This document shows, piece after piece, positions 43,212-51,078 of a stretch of 64,000 nucleotides of DNA (positions are counted from its first letter, which is position 1; every line of letters starts with the position of its first letter). The notes under the pieces are model-generated. The model did not search any database, was not told where the DNA came from, and was given only the letters and a program-made list of their open reading frames with translations. The stretch is from Acidimicrobiales bacterium (GTDB lineage: Bacteria; Actinomycetota; Acidimicrobiia; Acidimicrobiales; SZUA-35), in the NCBI GenBank assembly GCA_028285495.1, contig JANQPB010000028.1, forward strand, positions 1 to 64,000. Direction: 5' to 3'. A program made the translations under genes and the position numbers.

Positions 43212-43505
43212 TCAGCCGAGTTGGTCTGGGTCGAAGCCCTGCAGGGTGCCGACGCCCCGGAACACGTGCGACCGTCCATCGGAGCGGACGAGGATCGCCG
43301 GGCCGGTGAAGTGGCCCTCGGGGCCGATCATGTCGAGGTCGTAGGGCTCCTTGCGGAGCGGCCACTGCTCGGACGAGCGGTGGATCAGCTCCCAGTCGAG
43401 GTCCTCGGCCTGCTCGGGCGCGGCGACGAGCAGGTCGCCGCCGGTCGACGGGACGGCCCGGCCGGAGGTCCACAGCGACTCGATGAAGTACCGACGGTGA
43501 CGCAC
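43212..43505 (-). CDS. Small conserved hypothetical protein, 97 residues
   Basis: 97 residues from GTG at 43505 (MRHRRYFIESLWTSG). No signal peptide or membrane helix. A regular mixed pattern (GGDLLVAAPEQAEDLDWEL, then GHFTGPAILVRSDGRSHVF) suggests a small beta-rich fold, possibly a DUF-type domain. Upstream lies the palindrome GCCACTGTGGC (43509-43519), right before the start codon, which may be an operator. The frame stays open for 249 bases upstream without a better start. Function unknown. Confidence 0.55.
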   Translation of the reverse strand: MRHRRYFIESLWTSGRAVPSTGGDLLVAAPEQAEDLDWELIHRSSEQWPLRKEPYDLDMIGPEGHFTGPAILVRSDGRSHVFRGVGTLQGFDPDQLG

Positions 43506-43627
43506 GCCGCCACTGTGGCACAGCTCGGGCCGGCCCGACAGATCCCGCGGCCCCGGAACGGACCCGCCGTCGCAGGTCGCGGTCGCCGGCCGCCCGTCTC
43601 GGTCGACCACGGCGGCGGGACGCGGCG

Positions 43628-44002
43628 ATGAGCCTGCGGGAGGCACACGTCGTGCTGGCGTGGGCCATGACGATCGCCAACGGCCTGGTCGGGGCCTGGG
43701 CGCTGGCCGCCCACCGGTTCGGGTCGCTCCGCCACCGGTCGCTGTGGTGGGCAACCGGCGTCGCCCAGTTGCTCATCATGCTCCAGGTGGTGCTCGGTGT
43801 GATCGCGCTGCAGTCGATCGAGGGTCGGGAGATGAACGGCGAGCACCTCTTCTACGGGTTCGTCGCCGCCTTCTCCGTCGGGCTGATCTACAGCTACCGC
43901 CAGCAGGTCGAGCGCTGGACCTACCTGTTGTACGGGTTCGGCGGGCTCTTCCTGATGGGCATGGGTCTGCGAACGATCACCATCCCCCCGCTGAGCCCCT
44001 GA
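43628..44002 (+). CDS. Small integral membrane protein, about four helices
   Basis: 124 residues. Predicted membrane helices near 8-28, 41-62, 71-88 and 97-116. Conserved-looking polar residues sit in helices (MNGEHLFYGFVAAFSVG with a His-Leu-Phe-Tyr, and YRQQVERW in a loop). It might bind haem or a lipid, but nothing proves this. ATG at 43628 overlaps no gene. It is divergent from the small gene at 43212, 122 bp apart. No family recognised. Confidence 0.72.
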   Translation: MSLREAHVVLAWAMTIANGLVGAWALAAHRFGSLRHRSLWWATGVAQLLIMLQVVLGVIALQSIEGREMNGEHLFYGFVAAFSVGLIYSYRQQVERWTYLLYGFGGLFLMGMGLRTITIPPLSP

Positions 44003-44102
44003 TCCGGGGCTGGCGGTGCCGCCCCGAGGCTCGGACCGGGCCTCGGTAGACTGGAGTCGGGTGCCGCCGGTCGGGCGGCGCGGGCGACGAAGGATGTGAG
44101 AC

Positions 44103-44927
44103 GTGTCGAGAACGAGGCGGTACCTGGGACGCAAGGCGATCGAGCGGCTCCCGGGGCCGGTGCTCGACCTCATCGGGCCGGCCGTGCTGAAGGCGGTCGA
44201 CACCGCCGTCGAGCAGCGCTGGCCCCGGGCCCTCGACGTCGCGGCGGAGGCCGCGGGTGACACCGTCGATGAGCGGATCCGCTCGATCACCCGACGGTTC
44301 CGCCGGGAGCTGACCGCCGTCGGCGCAGCGACGGGCGCCGTCGCCGCCACCCCCGGCCTCGGTACGGCGACGGCGGCTTCGGCCCTGGCCGCCGACGTCG
44401 GCTGGCTCGCCATCCGGGCCGCCGACCTGATCATGGCCATCGGTGCCGCCAGCGGTCACACGGACGCCACGGTCGAGGAGCGGCGGGCCTGGGTGCTGGC
44501 GGTGCTCGCCTTCGGGGAGTCGGCCCCCGAGGAGTTCGAGAACCTGGTGTCGGCGGTCGACATCGAGATCCTGCCCGACAGCGATCGCCTGCGCGAGGGC
44601 CTCGGCAAGGCCGCCGGTCTGGCCAGCAGCGACGCCCTGACCGTCGACACCCTTCGCCGGGTCAACGCCAGCCTGGCCGCCCAGGTGACGGTCCGCTACG
44701 GCTCGCGCCGCGGCGCGGTGACGCTCGGGAAGCTGTTGCCGTTCGGGATCGGTGCCGTGTGGGGCGGCGCCTCCACGTGGGGCCTGATCCGGGCCGTCGG
44801 CAAGCACGCCGGGCGGTTCTTCGCCGGCGGCCCTCGGACCGGTCCGCCACCGCCGGCCGGTCCGGCGCTTCCGCCTCCGAGTCAGCCGCCACCGCCGGCG
44901 GTCGATCGGGCGCTCCCGCCCGGCTAG
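44103..44927 (+). CDS. EcsC-family protein
   Basis: 274 residues. The EcsC-type core is visible as a helical hairpin with the Gly-rich motif AATGAVAATPGLGTATAAS, followed by VGWLAIRAADLIMAIGAASG and VRYGSRRGAVTLGKLLPFGIGAVWGG. EcsC proteins associate with membranes and are linked to secretion or stress; the molecular role is not settled. The C-terminal 40 residues are Pro-rich. GTG at 44103 has GAAGGATGTGAGAC upstream and a TAGACT box at 44047-44052, so it has a leader of about 44 nt. Confidence 0.82.
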   Translation: MSRTRRYLGRKAIERLPGPVLDLIGPAVLKAVDTAVEQRWPRALDVAAEAAGDTVDERIRSITRRFRRELTAVGAATGAVAATPGLGTATAASALAADVGWLAIRAADLIMAIGAASGHTDATVEERRAWVLAVLAFGESAPEEFENLVSAVDIEILPDSDRLREGLGKAAGLASSDALTVDTLRRVNASLAAQVTVRYGSRRGAVTLGKLLPFGIGAVWGGASTWGLIRAVGKHAGRFFAGGPRTGPPPPAGPALPPPSQPPPPAVDRALPPG

Positions 44928-44935
44928 CACGTACG

Positions 44936-44999
44936 GGGCCGCGGCCGTGGCCCGGGCCCCCGGGGCCGCCCGGCCAGCAAGTGGCCCGGCCCCGGCGAC
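44936..44999. terminator. GC-rich inverted repeats between convergent EcsC and pckA genes
   Basis: Two overlapping GC stems lie here: GGGGCC with GGCCCC around 44937-44964 and GGCC...GGCC pairs in the following 35 bases. The gap of 79 bp between convergent genes, with no T runs, is most likely a bidirectional intrinsic terminator of the actinobacterial type. Confidence 0.45.
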
Positions 45000-45006
45000 C
45001 GCCGGC

Positions 45007-46677
45007 CTACATCACGTCGTTGATGCCGAGCTCGGCGTAGTTCTTGGCCTGGTAGTTGGCCCGGAACATGTCGCGCAGCCTGATGGCCGCGGCGTCGTAG
45101 GCCTCGGGGTCGTCCCAGGTGTTGCGGGGGTTGAGCACCTCGCTCGGCACACCGGGGCAACTGCGGGGCATGGGCAGGTTGAAGATCGGGTGGATCTCGG
45201 TCTCGACGTCGTCGAGGTCGCCGGCCAGCGCGGCGTCGAGCAGGGCTCGGGTGTGCTTGATCGACATCCGCGACCCGACGCCGTGTGGCCCGCCGGACCA
45301 GCCGGTGTTGAGCAGCACGCAGCGGGTCTTGTGGTCGGTCATCTTCTGGGCGAGCAGCCTGGCGTAGACCGACGGCTTGTGGCTCATGAACGGAGCCCCG
45401 AAGCACGGGGAGAAGGTGGCCTCCGGCTCGGTCACACCGACTTCGGTACCGGCCAGCTTCGAGGTGAAGCCGGTCACGAAGTGGTACATGACGTCGTCCT
45501 CGGTGAGGATCGACAGCGGCGGCAGCACCCCGAAGGCGTCGGCGGTGAGCAGCACGATCGTCTCCGGGTGGGGACCGGCGGCGCCGTCGGCCACGTTGGG
45601 GTTGCAGTCGAGGGGGTAGGCGAACCGGGTGTTCTCGGTGATCGAGTCGTCGGTGAGATCGAACTCCTGGGGATCGGTGTCGCCGAGGTCCTTGCCGTCA
45701 AGGCGGGGCACGTTCTCGATGAGCGTGCCCTTCATCGACATGGCGGCGGCGATGACCGGCTCGGCCTCCTTGTCGAGGTCGATCAGCTTGGCGTAACAGC
45801 CGTTCTCGAAGTTGGCGATGCCCCGGTCGGTCCAGACGTGCTCGTCGTCGCCGATCAGCTCCCGGTCCGGGTCGGCCGACAGGGTGGTCTTGCCAGTGCC
45901 CGACAGGCCGAACAGGATGGCCGAGTCGCCGTCCGCGCCGACGTTGGCCGAGCAGTGCATCGACAGCTGCCCCTTCGACGGCAGGACGAAGTTCATGATC
46001 GTGAACATCGTCTTCTTGTTGACGCCGCAGTAGTCGGCCCGGCCGAGCACGAGGGCGACCCGCTTCTCGATGTCGACGATCACGGCCCGGTTGCTCAGCG
46101 TGCCGTCACGCTCGGGGTCGCAGTGGAACGACGGGACGTTGATGAGGGTCCAGCCGTCGTTGAGCCGGTCGACGTCGCCGGGCTCGCGCACCCCCTTCGG
46201 GAACATGATGTTGCAGAAGTAGGCGTGGGTCGCGAACTCGCCGACGAACCGGTACGGCTCGGCGAACTCGGTGTCCCACCCGCAGAACACGTCGGTGGTG
46301 TACAGCGTTGCCCGCTTGTCGTTCAGGTGCTGGATGACCCGGGGGAGGAGCGCGTCGAAGGCCTCGGGGTCGAACTGCTGGAAGTCGGGCTTCCACCACA
46401 CCTCGTCCTTCACGCTGTCCCTGGCGACGGCGAAGGTGTCCTTCGTCGGGCGGCCGGTGCAGGTCGGGTCGGTGTAGTACACGAGTGGCCCGTCGACGCC
46501 GAGGGCGGTGGCGAACGCCTTCTGCTCGTCGCCGGGACCGTCCGGGGTGACGAAGCCCCGGTCGTTGGCGATCGCCTCGTCGAACAGCTCGTCCTGGGAG
46601 AGCTCGGCTCGGAGGGTGACCGTGGTCAACCCGAACTGCCGCCTGAGCTCGTCGGCCAATGCGTCGGTTGGGCTCAT
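45007..46677 (-). CDS. pckA: Phosphoenolpyruvate carboxykinase, ATP-dependent
   Basis: 556 residues, above the 520-540 of the ATP-using type. Walker A-like kinase motif GLSGTGKTTLSADP (257-270), the oxaloacetate/PEP region FCNIMFPKG, the metal site SKGQLSMHCSANVG and NTGWSGGPHGVG are clear, as is the adenine region RMSIKHTRALLDAALAG. It turns oxaloacetate to PEP for gluconeogenesis. Most studied actinobacteria use the GTP enzyme, so the ATP form is a lineage clue. ATG at 46677 has GGAGG eight bases upstream; the mRNA has a leader of unknown length (116-bp gap). Confidence 0.97.
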   Translation of the reverse strand: MSPTDALADELRRQFGLTTVTLRAELSQDELFDEAIANDRGFVTPDGPGDEQKAFATALGVDGPLVYYTDPTCTGRPTKDTFAVARDSVKDEVWWKPDFQQFDPEAFDALLPRVIQHLNDKRATLYTTDVFCGWDTEFAEPYRFVGEFATHAYFCNIMFPKGVREPGDVDRLNDGWTLINVPSFHCDPERDGTLSNRAVIVDIEKRVALVLGRADYCGVNKKTMFTIMNFVLPSKGQLSMHCSANVGADGDSAILFGLSGTGKTTLSADPDRELIGDDEHVWTDRGIANFENGCYAKLIDLDKEAEPVIAAAMSMKGTLIENVPRLDGKDLGDTDPQEFDLTDDSITENTRFAYPLDCNPNVADGAAGPHPETIVLLTADAFGVLPPLSILTEDDVMYHFVTGFTSKLAGTEVGVTEPEATFSPCFGAPFMSHKPSVYARLLAQKMTDHKTRCVLLNTGWSGGPHGVGSRMSIKHTRALLDAALAGDLDDVETEIHPIFNLPMPRSCPGVPSEVLNPRNTWDDPEAYDAAAIRLRDMFRANYQAKNYAELGINDVM

Positions 46678-46793
46678 GATGCGACCTCCATCGGCTGGCG
46701 GTCGGTGGGCGTGAACCCCGTCTCTCGAGTTGTCATGTACCTCGACTCCGTTGTCGTGGTAACCAGCCAGGACCCCGGTCGGGCCCGCCTGTG

Positions 46794-47039
46794 CTACCCG
46801 TCCTCGTCGGACATCGACAGCTCGGGGGTCCCCATGTCGACCTCGGAGCCGAGTCGCAGGCCGATGGCCCGCTCGTCGCCGTCGAGGTCGAAGACGACCC
46901 GCTGGCCGGGTCGCAACATCCGGAACACCGATCCCTCGAGGGCGCCGGCGGCCAACTCGTACTCCGCCATCCGGCCATCGTCGGTGATGACGATGCCGTC
47001 GCGGGTTACCGGGTCATAGGCCTTGACGACGCCCTGCAC
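46794..47039 (-). CDS. Cold-shock-domain-like small protein
   Basis: 81 residues from GTG at 47039. QGVVKAYDPVTRDGIVITDDG matches the first strands of the cold-shock OB fold (GxVKxF...GFIxxDDG), with LRPGQRVVFDLDGDERAIGLRLG as the end (xxGxxVxFxxxxGxxGPxA). The RNA-binding aromatics (FGF, FVH) are replaced, so nucleic-acid binding may be weak or different. GTG at 47039 has GGAGGA nine bases upstream and begins right before the fold; ATG at 47057 would put the ribosome site inside the gene. A long 376-bp gap lies upstream. Confidence 0.6.
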   Translation of the reverse strand: MQGVVKAYDPVTRDGIVITDDGRMAEYELAAGALEGSVFRMLRPGQRVVFDLDGDERAIGLRLGSEVDMGTPELSMSDEDG

Positions 47040-47057
47040 GAGATGTGGTCCTCCCAT

Positions 47058-47433
47058 TGGATGACCACCCGGCCGACGACGGTGCGTGCCATCGACACCC
47101 GGGCGGGTTGGTGTGTGAAGTATGCCCCAAACTTCGGCCGACCGATGGACAACGCTTGCCGCCTCGGGCGGGGGGCGTGCGGTGCTCCCGCACGACCATT
47201 GCTGAAACAGCTGGCGATGCCGCCGGCCATGCCACTATCCGATTGGGCACCGACAGTACCGGCCGGGATCCCGGCTCTGGAAGTTCGATCGGCCAACTAT
47301 CGCTTGGTGACATCGATCACATCGATCATGCACATCAGGGAAGGCCTCTCGCAGGAGGTGTTTCGGATGCGAGTCGGCTCGGACGGGGCGGTGAACCGGC
47401 CCGCCGGAGTGGTTGGTTAAGGTTGGGGCCGAC
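47058..47433. other. 376-bp gap before recG, possible leader and regulatory region
   Basis: This is the longest gap in the conserved half. No full-length gene is convincing. It is less GC-rich than the genes and has several GATC/ATCGATC runs, including two tandem copies of ACATCGATC (47310-47327). A TAAGGT box (47418-47423) ends ten bases before the recG ATG. It also holds the minus-strand promoter of the cold-shock-like gene, which was not located. Confidence 0.5.
47367..47420 (+). CDS. Possible 17-residue upstream ORF before recG
   Basis: ATG at 47367 follows the best Shine-Dalgarno of the region (GCAGGAGGTG, about eight bases away). The peptide reads MRVGSDGAVNRPAGVVG and its TAA stop (47418-47420) overlaps the TAAGGT box before recG. 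The frame can extend upstream to ATG 47328. It may be a leader peptide or a chance ORF; only the strong ribosome site argues for it. Confidence 0.3.
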   Translation: MRVGSDGAVNRPAGVVG

Positions 47434-49671
47434 ATGAGTGGCCAGGCGACCCAACCCGTCGATCTGGGCCGGCTGTCGCAGCTGTCGGTCACCGAGCTGC
47501 GGGGGGTCGGCGAGAAGAAGGCCGCGGCCCTGGCCAAGGGCGAGATCGAGAACCTGCTCGATCTGCTGACCCACTATCCCCGCCGCTACCTCGACCGCAC
47601 CCGCGAGGCCAGGATCGCCGAGCTGATCGAGGGCGAGGAGGCCAGCGTCCTCGTTCACGTGATCGAGTCGAGCAGCCGCCGTGTCCGGGGCGGCAAGGTG
47701 ATGGTCAACGTCGTCGTCGGCGACGACTCGGGCACGATGCGCCTCACCTTCTTCAACCAGGCCTGGCGCGAGCGCCAGCTCAGCCCCGGCCGCCACGCCG
47801 TCATCTACGGCAGGATCGAGACGTTCCGGGGGCGGCGGCAGATGACCAACCCGGTGGTCGACCTGGTCGGCGACAAGACCGGGCGGATCATCCCGGTGTA
47901 CCCGCAGTCCGAGAAGGCCGGGCTGCACAGCTGGGACGTGGCCGAGTGGGTGGCCGAGATCCTCCGTCGCACGCTCCCGCCCCGTGGCCGCGGCCTGGCC
48001 GATCCGCTGCCGCCCCACCTGCTCGACGAGCACGACTTCATCACCAGGGAGGCGGCGTTCGCCGGGATCCACCAGCCCGAGTCGATGGAGGAGGTGTTCG
48101 AGGCCAGGCGCCGGCTGGTCTTCGACGAGCTGTTCCGCCTCCAGTTGGCCCTCGTGCTGCGCAAGCGTGCGATCGAGCGGACCGCCATCGGCCTGGCCCA
48201 CACCGTCGACGGGCCCCTGCTCGACGCCTTCACCGCCACCCTGCCCTTCGAGCTGACCGGGGCCCAGCGCCGGGCGATCGACGAGATCGGCGTCGACCTG
48301 GCCAAGCCGATCCCGATGCATCGCCTGCTGCAGGGTGATGTCGGCGCCGGCAAGACCCTGGTGGCGGTGGCCACGATGCTGGCTGCGGTCGACGGGGGCC
48401 ACCAGGCGGCGCTGATGGCCCCGACCGAGGTGCTGGCCGAGCAGCACCACGCCGGGATCAGCCGCCTCCTCGACGGGCTGACCGTCGAGGACCGCGGCTC
48501 GCTGCTGGCCGAGCGGCCGCTCCGGGTCGAGCTGTTGAGCAACCGGGTCGGGGCCGCCGACCGCAAGCGGATCCTCAGCGGCCTGCTCACCGGCGAGGTC
48601 GACATCGCCATCGGTACCCACGCCCTGATCCAGGACAACGTGCTGTTCGGCTCGCTCGGGGTCGTGGTGATCGACGAGCAGCACCGCTTCGGGGTCGAGC
48701 AGCGGGCGGCGCTGCGGGACCGCAGCTACGGCGACGCCGTGCCCGACCTGCTCGTCATGACGGCAACGCCGATCCCCAGGACGGCGGCGATGACCGTCTA
48801 CGGCGACCTCGACGTCTCGGTGCTCGACGAGCTGCCGCCAGGCCGGACCCCGATCGTGACCTCGTGGGTGCCGGCGCCGGGCAACCTCGACCAGGCGCCA
48901 GGGGAGGTGGTCGACCCAGACGCCGATCCCGACCTGTTCGCCGGGCTGGAGGTGGCCGAGATCGAGAGCCGGCTCGAGACGATGTGGGACGAGGTCAGGG
49001 GTCAGCTCGACGAGGGGCGCCAGGTCTACGTGGTCTGCCCGCTGATCGACGAGTCGGAGAAGCTGGAGGCGGCGTCGGCCGAGTCGGTGTTCGAGCGGCT
49101 CTCGGCGGTCGAGCTCGACGGCTATCGCCTCGGCCTGCTCCACGGTCGGGTCACCCCGGCCGAGAAGGACCAGACGATGGAGCTGTTCCGGGCGGCCAAC
49201 CTCGACGTGCTCGTCGCCACCACCGTGATCGAGGTCGGCGTCGACGTCCCCAACGCCACCGTGATGGTCATCCTCGACGCCGGACGGTTCGGGATCGCCC
49301 AGCTCCACCAGCTCCGCGGCCGGGTCGGTCGCGGTGCCCACCGGTCGAGCTGCTGGCTGGTCGGTGAGGTGACGACGGTCGACGGGGCGGCCCGGCTGCA
49401 GGCCCTCGTCGACTCGACCGACGGCTTCGAGCTGGCCGAGGTCGACCTCGACCTGCGGGGCGAGGGCACGATCCTCGGCGAGCGGCAGAAGGGCCGCAAC
49501 GACCTCAAGCTGGCCTCGCTCCGCCGGGACCGGGAGACGGTGGCCGCAGCTCGCCTGGCCGCCATCGACCTGGTCGATGCCGACCCCGGCCTGGAGGTCC
49601 ACCCGGCGCTGGCGGCCGAGCTGTCGCTCTTCCTCGACCCCGATGACGCCGAGTTCCTGCTGAAGGGCTAG
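47434..49671 (+). CDS. recG: ATP-dependent DNA helicase RecG
   Basis: 745 residues, standard RecG length. The N-terminal wedge domain (about 60-180, with YPRRYLDRTREARI and an OB fold) binds branched DNA. The helicase core has Walker A QGDVGAGKT, DEQHRFGVEQR (DEQH box), MTATPIPRTAAM (motif III) and VATTVIEVGVDVPNATVM and HQLRGRVGRG (motifs V and VI), then the RecG TRG-type wedge-linked C-terminus. It reverses stalled replication forks and branch-migrates junctions. ATG at 47434 follows a TAAGGT box by ten bases. It opens the conserved block and its 3' end is convergent with a HIT gene. Confidence 0.97.
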   Translation: MSGQATQPVDLGRLSQLSVTELRGVGEKKAAALAKGEIENLLDLLTHYPRRYLDRTREARIAELIEGEEASVLVHVIESSSRRVRGGKVMVNVVVGDDSGTMRLTFFNQAWRERQLSPGRHAVIYGRIETFRGRRQMTNPVVDLVGDKTGRIIPVYPQSEKAGLHSWDVAEWVAEILRRTLPPRGRGLADPLPPHLLDEHDFITREAAFAGIHQPESMEEVFEARRRLVFDELFRLQLALVLRKRAIERTAIGLAHTVDGPLLDAFTATLPFELTGAQRRAIDEIGVDLAKPIPMHRLLQGDVGAGKTLVAVATMLAAVDGGHQAALMAPTEVLAEQHHAGISRLLDGLTVEDRGSLLAERPLRVELLSNRVGAADRKRILSGLLTGEVDIAIGTHALIQDNVLFGSLGVVVIDEQHRFGVEQRAALRDRSYGDAVPDLLVMTATPIPRTAAMTVYGDLDVSVLDELPPGRTPIVTSWVPAPGNLDQAPGEVVDPDADPDLFAGLEVAEIESRLETMWDEVRGQLDEGRQVYVVCPLIDESEKLEAASAESVFERLSAVELDGYRLGLLHGRVTPAEKDQTMELFRAANLDVLVATTVIEVGVDVPNATVMVILDAGRFGIAQLHQLRGRVGRGAHRSSCWLVGEVTTVDGAARLQALVDSTDGFELAEVDLDLRGEGTILGERQKGRNDLKLASLRRDRETVAAARLAAIDLVDADPGLEVHPALAAELSLFLDPDDAEFLLKG

Positions 49672-49804
49672 CGCCAGCGGTCGCCGACGCTTCGCGGGCG
49701 GGCCGGTTGGCCACCCGTGCACCCGTGCCGCCGGCGGCGATGGCGCGACGTTGCGGATCTGCCGTCAGAACGGGTCGGCTCGCCGGCGTCCGGGGCTCTG
49801 CGGG

Positions 49805-50227
49805 CTATCCGCCGACGATCCGCCGGTGCAGCGCGTCGAGATCGTCGGCCGACGAGCCGCGGATCGGGAACGGGAAGGCGAGGTCGCCATCGACGCGGGG
49901 CAGCACGTGGATGTGGAGGTGGAACACGGTCTGCCAGGCTGCGACCCCGGTGGCGTGCAGCAGGTTGATCCCGTCGCAGCCGAGGCGCTCGGTCAGCAGC
50001 GCAGCGACCTGCTTGGCCGAGCGGGCGGTGGCGGCCAGGTCGTCGGGACCGATGTCGTGCAGGTCGGTGGCGTGGGCCTTGGGGATGACCAGCGAGTGGC
50101 CCTCGGTGATCGGGTTGATGTCGAGGAAGGCCAGCGTGTCGTCGGTCTCGTGGACCACCCGGGCCGGGGCCTGCCCGGCCACGATGGCGCAGAAGATGCA
50201 GTCGGCCGGTCCGTCGTGGTCGCCCAT
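49805..50227 (-). CDS. HIT-family nucleotide hydrolase/transferase
   Basis: 140 residues. The N-terminus CIFCAIVAGQAPARVVHETDDTLAFLD and LVIPKAH are typical, and the catalytic triad motif HLHIHVLPR gives the HxHxH that binds phosphates. It is the Hint/branch-1 type, acting on AMP-lysine or dinucleotide polyphosphates. ATG at 50227 lies one base after the zinc-ribbon gene's stop (TGACATG), so the two are coupled. The 133-bp gap after recG has no gene. Substrate unknown. Confidence 0.93.
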   Translation of the reverse strand: MGDHDGPADCIFCAIVAGQAPARVVHETDDTLAFLDINPITEGHSLVIPKAHATDLHDIGPDDLAATARSAKQVAALLTERLGCDGINLLHATGVAAWQTVFHLHIHVLPRVDGDLAFPFPIRGSSADDLDALHRRIVGG

Positions 50228-50228
50228 G

Positions 50229-50399
50229 TCAGATGTCTCCCTCGTCGCCGATGACGACGTCCCAACGGTCGTTGCAGTCGCGGCAGCGGTAGGGGATCAC
50301 CGTGCCGTCGTCGACCTCGCCGTCCTCGGGGAACCAACCGAGCGGATAGCAGGTGCCACCGCAGTCGACACAGGTGATCTCGGCGTCTGGCAGGACCAT
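50229..50399 (-). CDS. Small zinc-ribbon protein, 56 residues
   Basis: 56 residues. Four Cys in two pairs, CVDCGGTC (with Cys10, Cys13) and CRDC (Cys39, Cys42), form a likely zinc ribbon, with an acidic middle (PEDGEVDDG). ATG at 50399 lies seven bases after a minus-strand TATCGT box. It is directly coupled to the HIT gene. Function unknown; perhaps it binds nucleic acid or a partner protein. It is divergent from the rsmD leader. Confidence 0.72.
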   Translation of the reverse strand: MVLPDAEITCVDCGGTCYPLGWFPEDGEVDDGTVIPYRCRDCNDRWDVVIGDEGDI

Positions 50400-50458
50400 G
50401 GCGGGAACGATACCGGCGCTCCGGCCCACGGCCCGGCGCCGCTCGATACGGTGACCCG
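50400..50458. promoter_or_regulatory. Divergent promoters of the zinc-ribbon/HIT operon and the rsmD leader ORF
   Basis: Minus-strand TATCGT (50412-50407) is seven bases from the ATG at 50399. Plus-strand TACGGT (50447-50452) is six bases from the ATG at 50459. Neither transcript would carry a ribosome site. Confidence 0.55.
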
Positions 50459-50503
50459 ATGGCTCGGCTGCGCGACGACGACCGGTTGGGGCGGTCGGCC
50501 TGA
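50459..50503 (+). CDS. 14-codon leaderless upstream ORF coupled to rsmD
   Basis: ATG at 50459, six bases after TACGGT, reads MARLRDDDRLGRSA and stops at TGA 50501-50503, which overlaps the rsmD ATG as TGATG. A ribosome loading at the transcript end would meet the rsmD start directly. rsmD itself has only a weak ribosome site (GGGGCGG), so it may depend on this uORF. The uORF is seen directly; its role is inference. Confidence 0.45.
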   Translation: MARLRDDDRLGRSA

Positions 50504-51024
50504 TGCGGGTCATCGCCGGGAGCGCCCGCGGCCGCAGGCTCCGCAGCCCCGAGGGACGGGGCACGCGACCGATCACCGACCGGGCCAAGGAGGGCATCTT
50601 CAACATGCTCGGCTCGCTCGGTGGAGTGGAGGGCCTGGCGGTGGCCGACCTGTGGGCCGGCTCGGGCTCGTTCGGCATCGAGGCCCTCAGCCGGGGCGCC
50701 GACCGGGCGATCTTCGTCGAGCGGGGGCGGGAGGCGCTGGCCTGCCTCCGGGACAACCTGGCGACGCTCGGGTTCGACGATCGGGCCATCGTCGTGCCCG
50801 GCTCGGTCCTGACCGTCGTGCCGACGCTCGAGCCCGTCGATCTCGCCTTCTGCGACCCGCCCTACGCCGACGACCCGTGGGCGGAGCTGCTCGACGTCGT
50901 GGCCGCCGACCTGGTGGTCGGGCACGCCGAGCGGGAGGTGGCCCTGCCCCCGCCGTGGAGCGAGCTGCGGCGGCGGGACTACGGCCGGGCCAGGATCGTC
51001 ATCGCCGAGCGCAGCCCGAGCTGA
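50503..51024 (+). CDS. rsmD: 16S rRNA (guanine(966)-N(2))-methyltransferase RsmD
   Basis: 173 residues. MRVIAGSARGRRLRSPEG is the RsmD N-terminus. TRPITDRAKEGIFNML, the SAM motif VADLWAGSGSFGIEALSRG and the catalytic FCDPPYADD (DPPY) follow. It methylates G966 of 16S rRNA. It is usually paired with coaD in actinobacteria, as here, but a decayed gene fragment now lies between them (51079-51378). Translation appears coupled to the uORF. Confidence 0.95.
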   Translation: MRVIAGSARGRRLRSPEGRGTRPITDRAKEGIFNMLGSLGGVEGLAVADLWAGSGSFGIEALSRGADRAIFVERGREALACLRDNLATLGFDDRAIVVPGSVLTVVPTLEPVDLAFCDPPYADDPWAELLDVVAADLVVGHAEREVALPPPWSELRRRDYGRARIVIAERSPS

Positions 51025-51078
51025 GGACCCGCCGACGACGCGTCGGTCACCGGCCGTGGCCGCTGCGTCGGCCCAGGG

